This document shows positions 45,101 to 57,100 of a stretch of 60,000 nucleotides of DNA, piece by piece. How positions within the stretch are numbered: the stretch's first letter is position 1; each line of letters begins with the position of its first letter. The notes under the pieces are model-generated. The model was given only the letters and a program-made list of their open reading frames with translations, did not search any database and had not been told where the DNA came from. Both the position numbers and the translations under genes were made by a program. The DNA lies in contig NC_092673.1 of assembly GCF_964355755.1 (NCBI RefSeq), forward strand, positions 29,457,001-29,517,000. Direction: 5' to 3'. The DNA is from Antedon mediterranea. Taxonomy: Eukaryota > Echinodermata > Crinoidea > Comatulida > Antedonidae.

Positions 45101-48100
45101 AAATGATTGCATTTTTTGTCTGTTATCTTTTCTTTTCTCAGGTGTTTGCTCTATATGTATGGGATCAAAATAATTCAAATCACATAATATATTTATTATA
45201 CAGACTTTAATTCGAAATTAGCATTATACTTGATTTTATTGTTATAGATTCCGAAGGTCCTGTCTTAAATTGTCCTGGTGATCTTGGACCATTTGAAGTA
45301 GATGATAATTGTATGGCATATGTTGAATGGAACGTAACAGCAACAGACAACAATGATGGAAGTGTTCCAGTAGTTTGTGACTTGATGCCTGGGGATTTTC
45401 CCGATGGCAACTATACAGTGAATTGTACAGCTTCAGACTCATCAGGAAATACAGCCAACTGTTCTTTTAATGTTGATGTGTATGGTAGGTATTGCTTGAT
45501 GAATCCATTATAAAATGACTCAGACCTTTGTGATGGCATAGTCTGATTGGTAGATAAGTATTTTTAACACCCTTGCGTTCTTTATTTATAGATTCTATTG
45601 CACCGGAGATTACATGCCCATCAAATGTATCTATGTGCTCACAATCTGGGACATCTACAGACCTGGCATATTGGGATTCACCCATAGCTACAGATAACTG
45701 CTGTGATGACATCACTTTATCTAGTGACATTGATAATGGTACAGCACTTGATGTTGGTGTATTGCATGAAGTTGTCTATACTGCAACAGACTGCAATATG
45801 GTGGAAGCACAATGTTCATTTACAGTATTTTTGGAAGGTAAAATTCAGGTTTTGGTTCGATAAATATAATAATGGTAGTCTTATATAGCACCTAATACAA
45901 TGTGCTTTACACTCAAAATTGATCCATAAAATATCGTGGAGCCATTTACACTGCTCCATTCTCCATCACTGGGAAGCTCCCATATGAGAGCTCGCCGGAA
46001 CAGTATTCACAGGAGCTTGAGTGAAAAAAACCCATTATTTTCAGATTTGGAATAGACTAGATTATGTGTGGCAGTCTTCATATTATATAATATTTGAATT
46101 ATGTTTTACATTATTTTTAAATAATTGTAATAATAACGCATATAATTATTTTATAGATTGTGATGCTCCTGAAATAAATTGTCCTGATAATCTTGGACCA
46201 TTTGAAGTAGATGATAATTGCACAGCATATGTTGAATGGAACGTAACAGCAACAGACAACAGTGATGGAAGTGTTCCAGTTGTTTGTGACTTGATGCCTG
46301 GGGATTTCCCTGATGGCAACTATACAGTTTCTTGTTCAGCATCTGATTCGGATGGAAATCCTACAACATGTTCTTTTAATTTCTATGTAAATGGTGCGTC
46401 TTTTTATATTACCTTTTACTGTCCATCAGTTTGTAGCCTAATGTTCTTTGTTACCATCAATAGACCCACCATTGCAAGGCAATAAACCCATTTAAGCATT
46501 AAACATGTAGTTTTACAAATAATATAGTATGTTCTATATAAGTATGTTTTAAATACAGTTGAGTTAATTGGTTAAGTAACTACTTCAAGGCGCAGAGAAT
46601 CAAAACGTTTATTTTATTCATACATTCATATCATTGCAATCTAAACCCTTGTGTTCCACTGCATTGAAACACTACATAGATTATATTATGTTCGTTAGTT
46701 ACTGTGTATGGTTTTTTTTATGAATGTTTATATGTATGTTCTTTTATTGTTCTCTCTTAATAGATAATATTGCACCGGAGATTAATTGTCCATCAAATGT
46801 ATCTATGTGCTCACAATCTGGGACATCTACAGACCTGGCATATTGGGATTCACCCATAGCTACAGATAACTGCTGTGATGATATCTCTATATCTAGTAAC
46901 ATTGATAATGGTACAGCACTTGATGTTGGTGTATTTCATGAAGTTGTCTATACTGCAACAGACTGCAATATGGTGGAAGCACAATGTTCATTTACAGTAT
47001 TTTTGGAAGGTAAGTCTGGGTTTCGTGGTATGAACAGAATTGGATTAATTAAAACATATTAAAGTATGTTAATTCTTACAATTTTAAAGAAATGTTTTAT
47101 TTATATAGCCTGAGATGATACATACTTGAGTTTTGTGTATCTAACTATCATCCTTCAGTCTTTTGTATTTAATTGTTTTAAGTATAATAAAATTCAGCAC
47201 ATACAATTATCTTATAGATTGTGATGCTCCTGTATTAAATTGTCCTGATAATCTTGGACCATTCGAAGTAGATGATAATTGCACAGCATATGTTGAATGG
47301 GAAGTAACAGCAACAGACAACAGTGATGGAAGTGTTCCAGTTGTTTGTGACTTGATGCCTGGGGATTTCCCTGATGGCAACTATACAGTGAATTGTACAG
47401 CTTCAGACTCATCAGGAAATACAGCCAACTGTTTATTTAATTTCCATGTATATGGTAGGTATTTTATCAGGTTTTCTAAATCATCATTGTTACCCTATTA
47501 CTAATTAATTTATGTTTGCAAAATGTGCTTGGCAATTGTTTGGGCTTTACCTATTATCACTCGTGGAATAAATAATATTATTATCATCTAAATGGTTCTG
47601 ATTTTTCAGATGCAACAGGTCCAGTACTGACTTGTCCCTCGGTAGTTGAAGGATGCAATGACGATGGACGAGCCAATGCTACTGTCATTTGGAACTTTGA
47701 AAATCCAACAGACAATTGCTGTGATAATATTAATGCAGTCTCAAGTAACCAAAACGGAAGCACTTTTGATATTGGAACTACAGTAGTTACGATTGAAGCT
47801 GCAGATTGCAATAACAACTTACAGATTTGTGAATTCAATGTTATTGTTAATGGTAACTCTCACTTTTGTTTTCTATATTTTCCATACTGTACAGAAACCA
47901 ATTTATTGAAATCCTCTTTATAAATTACGACACAAAATAATAAATGATAGGAGAGACACTTTATCAAATCTATTTTGACAACTTTTATATTTGACAGATT
48001 GTGAAGATCCTGTAATCACTTGTCCCGATTCAGTTGAGTTGGTCGCTGGCCCTCAATGTACTGCTGTGTACACTTGGTCAGACCTTAATGTTGAGGACAA

Positions 48101-51100
48101 TGACCCAGACTCAATTGAGGTTGAATGTGACTACACATCTGGAGAAGCATTTGACGTTGGTACAACTTCTGTGGGTTGTACAGCTGTGGACAGTGCAGGC
48201 AATCAAGATAATTGCACATTCACTGTCTATGTATCTAGTATGTGATTAGCTGTTTTTTTACAATGTCAAACAACTAAAGTATATGGCAACAAAGTCTAAG
48301 GCTCTGTACTTAGTAATTCTAACCCACTGATCTATTAGGGAAAGTTCTGCAACCTAAATAGTTAATTCCCAAATATACATGCAGTATAGTTCTAGTTGTC
48401 CCATGACCTAGAGGATTGTAGGGGTGTAGCAGATAAGAGACAGTGCACCATGTCTTTCCAAAGGGGAATTAGAATTTGTACTTATCATGACACAATACAT
48501 GGCATAAGCCATATCTCCCAGTGGTGCCTATCTTGCAGGGTTTTTAATTTATTTGTATTTATTTCCACTTATTCTTAGATTGTTCGTATCCTACTGTTGA
48601 ATGTCCTGATGATGTAGAATTGGAAGCTGATGAAGATTGTAATGCTACTCTTTATTACAATGTCACTGCAACAGACACCGATGGCAATACTCTTGACTAT
48701 GAATGTTCTTATGAGAGTGGAGTGGAGTTTAGTTTAGGAGAAACAGACGTAGTTAACTGCTCAGCCACTGATAATGGTGGTCGTGTAGGATACTGTCTCT
48801 TTGAAGTAGCAGTAATAGGTGGGTGTACACATCTTAATTTAAAATATAAATTTATTAACTGTGTATTAAATGAGTATGCAGCACAGTATCTAAATGCTGT
48901 ATGTGGTTCTTATATGCTTCATGAAATAGGAGTTTTTAACTTTTACTGTATATTTTCCATGGCTGTATACACATGACAATGGTCAATTATAATTGATATT
49001 TAGTTTTGTGTATTTAGAATTGTTTTTGTTTTTATTTTAGATACTACGTCTCCCGTCATAGAATGCCCATCAGACCTGTCAGTGTGTTCTGAACCTGATA
49101 TCAATGGGAAAATGGTTTCTTGGAGTATGCCGAATGCTACTGATTTGTTCTGTACAAACATCACCATTAGTCCTAATACAAGTTATCAATTTTTGGAAGT
49201 AGGCACACATCCTATTACATACTCTGCAGTAGATGGTTCTGGTAACAGTGAAAACTGTTCATTTAATGTCATAGTTATGGGTGTGTATTACATTTCATTT
49301 TATATTATATCATATTTCAAACATTATGCTACCTTAAATTGCATCCATTGTCTCTATAACACCAACAGTGCAAACTGTTCATTTAATGTCATAGTTACAG
49401 GTATGTTTTCATATTTCAAACATTGGGCTACCTTTAAATTGCATCCATTTTCCCCAAATGAACTTGATGAAGGAATAGTGTTTATAGCTTTCACGTTCTT
49501 TGACATAATATAGAGATAGAGATAGATGTGTACCAGAATTAAACTCTCTGTTTTTTGTATGCTCCAACACCCACGCATATCTTTGTAAATGCGGTGTAGT
49601 GCAACCGACTTTCATGAATTACGTGAATGTCCTCTTACTAACGCCAACATTCTAATACTGTAGATCTTAGTTCATTTATTTGTCCAAAAGGAAATTCATG
49701 TTGACATACAATTTCTAAAAAAAATTAGTTAAAGGTTAGTAAATACAGAAAAAGATAATAAAATTTAAACTATACAACAGAGCAACAAAATTTCTCTGAT
49801 GAACAATGAATTACCTGAGTTGGTTAAAAGGCTGATTGAATATGGAATAAAAGATTTAAGGAATTTGTTTACAGTGCTGCAGCTTCTTCTGTTTATTATC
49901 AATTGAAACTTATTCTCAAAATTTGTTTTTGACTCTTCAAAGTTAGTGAAATATTGTCTTAGTTTGTTTTTATATTGATATTGTACTTCATTTGTGCCAT
50001 GTTGGACACTCAGTTATCAATATGGAATGTAAGAAAATAAAGATTTGTAAATACACAGAGCGACACAGGAAGCATAGACCATTGCCATGAATAAATGTTT
50101 AATTTCAATTGCTAATTATTATTTCAGATTGTGATGCTCCACAGTTGACATGTCCTGATAACTTTAACCTAACTGCTGATGAAAATTGTGAAGCTTCTAT
50201 CACATGGGACCCAATTGATGTGTATGATAATTCTGGAGATATTCTAACTGTTGAGTGTGATTTTGACAATGGTACTCTTGTTACAACTGGAGATTACAAT
50301 ATAGCGTGCCGGGCGCAAGACTCTACTGGCAACAATGGCACCTGTGAATTTAACGTTGTAGTTGCAGGTAATGTTTATTGTTAAAAGAGGATCATTAATT
50401 ATATGATCATCATTAAAGATGATCATATCCTTTTTATAAAATTTGTGTTCTGTAGTTCTATAGTTGTAGACAATTGTTTAATTGTTATAATTTTGGAATT
50501 GTTTTTTTGTTGTTGGTAAGATTACATTATTATGTGCAAACACGTTTAATTCTGTTTCAACATTCAGGGATGCATGAAACAGCATGTCAATCATCATCAG
50601 ATTTGTCATATCATACTGAAATCAGTTCTTTTTTTTGTTAACTTCTAGATACAACAGCACCAGTATTCACATGCCTAACAATGATAAACAAGTGTAACGA
50701 CTATGGCCTTCCTTATGCTACCAACTTGACATTCTTTGACAGTATCACAGACAACTGTTGTCCTCAAAGTATATCAATGTCTATGGAAGAAACAATCAGC
50801 CAATTCGATATTGGAACCACAAATGTTACAATAACTGTTGAAGATTGTAATGGAAATGTAGAAATATGTTCAACTTCTGTTAACGTTGAAGGTAAGACCA
50901 TAGAGATATTATAGTAAATATATCTATGATAAGACTCAGTGGCCTAATAGTTATGACCGCTCAATAGCTAGACCCAGGAGGCCCAAAGTTTAATTGATTC
51001 CAGAGCATGAGAAGCCCCAATGTAACTACCAGCGTGGAGGGCCTCTTAGGATTGCTAAACCAGGAGCATTTTTTCCCTTAAGCAAGCTTTTTTTATTTAT

Positions 51101-54100
51101 TGTCATATTTTAAAATTGTGAAATCTTTAAAAAAGGTACATATTTATTACATAAAAAGTCTGCACACTATTAAGATACACAAATCAGGTAGCACCTGAAT
51201 GTATTAACAGAGTTACATTGCAATATTACATCATTATTAGACTGAGGATGTGTCCTTTGTTGAGCCAGTTACCTATAATATTCTATGACATTATATACAA
51301 AAAAATGTGTGTTCTTTATGCCCTAAACAGATGAGTGTTGCTTTGTGATTGATTGTGATGCTGTTTGTTTGAAATATCAAAATATCATTAAGCTCCACTA
51401 TCAAACTAGTTTGACAAAAAAGTGTGATGTGCCCAATAGTATGATGTCATCGTTTCCATATATTTGCACATCACTATTTTTTGTCACATAAAATTTGATA
51501 GTGTAGACAGAGCTTTACTCTTGTTTACCACCAATTACAACTATTGGATGCATGAAGGTGCTACCTAACTTTTTAACACATTCATGCATTTATGTTTTGA
51601 TGTACATTTCAGATTGTGATGCTCCACAGTTGACATGCCCTGATAATTTTAACCTAACTGCTGATGAATTTTGTGAGGCTTCTATTACATGGGATCCAAT
51701 TGATGTGTATGATAATTCTGGAGATATTCTAACTGTTGAGTGTGATTTTGACAATGGTACTCTTGTTACAACTGGAGATTACAGTATTGAATGCCGGGTT
51801 CAGGACTCTACTGGCAACAATGGCACCTGTGAATTTAACGTTGTAGTTACAGGTAGTTATTATTAAAGTTTCAAACCTGTCCTAAATAGTGTGTGCATTA
51901 GTTCTACGTGTTGGTGCAAATTCTTGATATGGATTATAATTTGGTTTTACAACAATCAATGTGAAAGTTGTTTTATTGCAGTCTGACAACTGTTTGACTA
52001 CTTATGATTACATTTGCAATATGTATTTTTAAATAAAAGAGTAATGCTATGCCAAATTGTTATGTTATGCTCTTCTAAGGATTATAAATTGGTTGTATTG
52101 TTACTTGTTATTACTTCTTTATTATTATTATTATTATTTATTGCCAAAAACCAGTTACAAACAAACAAAACACAGAAACTAAGGGAGTAGGCAGGAACCT
52201 AAAAGTGAACCTAATCACTATAACAAGAGTTCAGGTTCCGTACTCCCAAAGTAACAACAATGATATAAAATAAACTATATAAAAATATTTAAAAAACAAA
52301 AAGACGAATCAACAGTGTCAATATAAAATAAACGGATAAAATACATAATAGTCGATTCAACAAAGTCAATATAAAACATGTGATTTAAGTGAATTTAAAA
52401 GTGAAAATAAAAGTGAACCTAATCACTATAACAAGAGTTCAGGTTCCGTACTCCCAAAGTAACAACAATGATATAAAATAAACTATATAAAAATATTTAA
52501 AAAACAAAAAGACGAATCAACAGTGTCAATATAAAATAAACGGATAAAATACATAATAGTCGATTCAACAAAGTCAATATAAAACATGTGATTTAAGTGA
52601 ATTTAAAAATATTTGAAAACTGTCTAAAATTAAAGAATTTTTAATCATTTCCGGTAATTCTTCTTATTCCTATTTGGTGAGATAATTGCAAAATTTACCA
52701 TTTTCTCCAATGTATCATGCTATGCAAAATTATTATTTTTTTTCTATTTTTTAAACTTCTAGATACTACAGCACCAGTATTCACGTGCCCAACAATGGTG
52801 AACAAGTGTAACGACTATGGCCTTCCTTATGCTACCAACTTGACGTTCTTTGACAGTATCACAGACAACTGTTGTCCTCAAAGTATATCAATGTCTATGG
52901 AAGAAACAATCAGCCAATTTGATATTGGAACCACAAATGCGACAATACTTATTGAAGACTGCAATGGAAACACAATAATATGTACAACTTTAGCTTATAT
53001 TGAAGGTAAACACATAGCCTATGTACAGCCACAGAAAACACAAAAAACATGAAATCTGTCTATTCACAAAAGAATCTATACTGTATTTCACTTTACTTCT
53101 GTTTTATTTTTTGTTACCTTCTTAGTTTAGTTGTTTTGTATTTGTTGTCTTGTTTTGCCCTGCATATGCTTGGTTCTCCAAGCTGTGACCTGGGATGTTT
53201 GTTACATTCTTAGTTTAGTTGTTTTGTATTTGTTGTCTTGTTTTGCCCTGCATATGCTTGGTTCTCCAAGCTGTGACCTGGGATGTTTGGTACCTTCTTA
53301 GTTTAGTTGTTTTGTATTTATTGTCTTGTTTTGCCCTGCATATGCTTGGTTCTCCAAGCTGTGACCTGGGATGTTTGTTACCTTCTTAGTTTAGTTGTTT
53401 TGTATTAGTTGTCTTGCTTTGCCCTGCATATGCTTGGTTCTCCAAGCTGTGACCTGGGATGTTTGGTACCTTCTTAGTTTAGTTGTTTTGTATTTATTGT
53501 CTTGTTTTGCCCTGCATATGCTTGGTTCTCCAAGCTGTGACCTGGGATGTTTGTTACCTTCTTAGTTTAGTTGTTTTGTATTAGTTGTCTTGCTTTGCCC
53601 TGCATATGCTTGGTTCTCCAAGCTGTGACCTGGGATGTTTGGTACCTTCTTAGTTTAGTTGTTTTGTATTTGTTGTCTTGTTTTGCCCTGCATATGCTTG
53701 GTTCTCCAAGCTGTGACCTGGGATGTTTGTTACATTCTTAGTTTAGTTGTTTTGTATTTGTTGTCTTGTTTTGCCCTGCATATGCTTGGTTCTCCAAGCT
53801 GTGACCTGGGATGTTTGTTACCTTCTTATGTTTTTACTTTACAAATCCTTGCCAAATAGGAGGGTTGTTTGAAAGTTTTCCGTTTTGGAATTTTCTTATG
53901 TGGGGGATTTCTGAATAATAGTTTAATTGTATTAAACAGATGCCAGTAACTGGGATTTTCATAATTTAAGCAGAATTCAATTGAAATATACGTATTCCAC
54001 AAGAATTTCTTCTTACAAAATTCCACTTTAAAGTTTTCCTCTCACCATAGTATACCAATGGCACCCTATTATTAACATGGAATTTTTTTAATAATTAGGA

Positions 54101-57100
54101 TCTTAACTCAAACAAATTGCAAGATACATTTTCTGGTGTTTGTATATGTCGTGACGAAATGTGTTCCACTTATTGCTAAACATTACAGAAATATAAATTA
54201 TTATTTCAGATTGTGATGCTCCACAGTTGACTTGTCCTGATAATTTTAACCTAACTGCTGATGAAAATTGTGAGGCTTCTATCACATGGGACCCAATTGA
54301 TGTGTATGATAATTCTGGAGATATTCTTACTGTTGAGTGTGATTTTGACAATGGTACACTTGTTACAACTGGAGATTACAATATAGCGTGCCGGGTGCAA
54401 GACTCTACTGGCAACAATGGCACCTGTGAATTTAACGTTGTAGTTACAGGTATAATATCAATATTTAAGTGCCAGATCCACTGCTTCCAATTAATCATAA
54501 ATATTATACTATATTGCTTGCTGAATTTAGAACTATATTATCAAACTTTATGTCTTGACAACATTGCTACATATAATATACACAATGCAAATAAAGCATG
54601 GAATACCTCCATGAATGCATAGCCATGAATTTTTAAATGAAGTTATGCATTTTGGAATAATGTAATGTAATTTTTTTGGGTAGAGGTTGGTCGGAATAAC
54701 ATCTCATTTCAAAGTATTCCACCCGGTCTTAAACTTATTGTAATACCTTCCACCATGCCTAATTTCAACAAACTTTGGTTAAATCTGTTTTATATTTTTC
54801 TACTCACCCCCTCACTTTTCAAGTTGCATGCTGCTATCAACATCACATGTTCATATTCTTATATTATATTTTTACATTCAAAGAGTCCACTTCAATTAAA
54901 TACATCACAGCATTTTCAAATTTTACTAAATCGTTTTCATATTCTGATTTGTCAGATTCAACAGGTCCAGTACTGACTTGTCCTTCGGTAGTTGAAGGAT
55001 GCAATGATGATGGACAAGCCAATGCTACTGTCATTTGGAATTTTGAAAATCCAACAGACAATTGCTGTGATAATATTAATGCAATCTCAAGTAACCAAAA
55101 CGGAAGCATTTTTGATATTGGAACTACATTAGTTACGATTGAAGCTGCAGATTGCAATAACAACTTACAGATTTGTGAATTCAATGTTATTGTTAATGGT
55201 AAATATTTTCCATTTTTTTCATTCTGTATTCTTTATAAATTTTTCAAGATAATTTCATGCAGTCATCTTTTATTATGTGTATTCTGTTTGTTGTATGTCA
55301 AGTATATCAAATCCATTTTGACAACTCATAATATATTTGACAGATTGTGAAGATCCTGTAATCACTTGTCCCGATTCAGTTGAGTTGGTCGCTGGCCCTC
55401 AATGTACTGCTGTGTACACTTGGTCAGACCTTAATGTTGAGGACAATGACCCAGACTCAATTGAGGTTGAATGTGACTACACATCTGGAGAAGCATTTGA
55501 CGTTGGTACAACTTCTGTGGGTTGTACAGCTGTGGACAGTGCAGGCAATCAAGATAATTGCACATTCACTGTCTATGTGTCTAGTATGTGATTAGCTTTT
55601 TTTACAAGGTCAAACAACTTTATAAATAGCAAAACATCTGGCAACAAAGTCTATTTAAGGCTCTGTACCTAGTCATTCTAGCCCAGTGATCTATTCAGGA
55701 AAGTTTTTCAACCTTAGTTAATTTGCAAATATACACATAGTATTTTGTGGAGTATCTACTTCTAATAATTTAGCAAACTTCTATTTATTTCCATTTAATG
55801 TTTTTTTTAGATTGTTCGTATCCTACTGTTAAATGTCCTGATGATGTAGAATTGGAGGCTGATGAAGATTGTAATGCTACTCTTTATTACAATGTCACTG
55901 CAACAGACACTGATAGCAATACTCTGGACCATGAATGTTCTTATGAGAGTGGAGTGGAGTTTAGTCTAGGAGAAACGGACGTAGTTAACTGCTCAGCCAC
56001 TGATAATGGTGGTCGTGTAGGATACTGTCTCTTTGAAGTAGCAGTAATAGGTTGGTATACTAATATGATATGAAATATCGGTTTGGTTTTTAACTACTAC
56101 TGTATATAAACACTGGATTTTTAATTTAAGGTTAATACACAACACGCTGTCCCTGACTATACCTGTAGGTTTCATCCTTTGGATAGGATGTAAAGCTGTT
56201 GATCATATGTACATACATTGCACATGTGCACAATAAGGAAATTGGTAGACTACTTGAAAAGAGATTGTCTACTAGTGTGCTTAACATGGTCTTCTACTTA
56301 GCATTCTATGAGAACAGTCTTGTCCCAAATAAGTCACCCAGTATAACAAAAATACATATTTTTTTTAAATCAAATATTTAAATTGTTATGAATGTACTTT
56401 TTATCATAGCCTCATTTGTTTAAAAGTTTCAGTTTATGTCCATGTTAGTTATAGTATAGTGATATTCCAAGCCTGATAACGTTTTGTGTTTTGTTTAGAT
56501 ACAACACCTCCGCTCATAGAATGCCCATTGGACCTGTCAGTATGTTCTGAACCTGATATCAATGGGAAAACGGTTTCTTGGAGTATGCCGAATGCTACAG
56601 ATTTGTCCTGTACAAACATCACCATTAGTCCTAATACAAGTTATCAATTTTTGGAAGTAGGCACACATCCTATTACATACTCTGCAGTAGATGGTTCTGG
56701 TAACAGTGAAAACTGTTCATTTAATGTCATAGTTATGGGTATGTATTCATATTTTAATTATTGGGCTAGCTTAAATTGCATTCACTTGTCCAATTACAGG
56801 AAAAGAAAAGGTTACTTCCTGGTGTCCAAAAGCGTCCTAACGTTGATAGTTGGTCTGTAGGGTCCAAAGAACATAATTATTTCATCAAAAAAACCTTTTC
56901 TTAACATTAGATTGATTTAAAAGTCTATTTCCTGTTGATTAACGTGAAGAATTAAAACTTGGCTACATGACTGCACCATTTATTCAGAATTTCCTAAATA
57001 ATTCTTCTGTATTCTTGATGTTTGTTCACAATAGTTATAAATTTTTTTTATTTCATTTTTTTTTCAGATTGTTCACCGCCAAACATTTCTTGTCCTAATA

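Noticed and set aside
50938-51068. tRNA-like segment
   Set aside because: Only loose box resemblance; no cloverleaf could be drawn.
54755-54955. In-frame extension upstream of exon 94
   Set aside because: Sequence is low-complexity intron; homology to exon 85 begins at the CAG acceptor.
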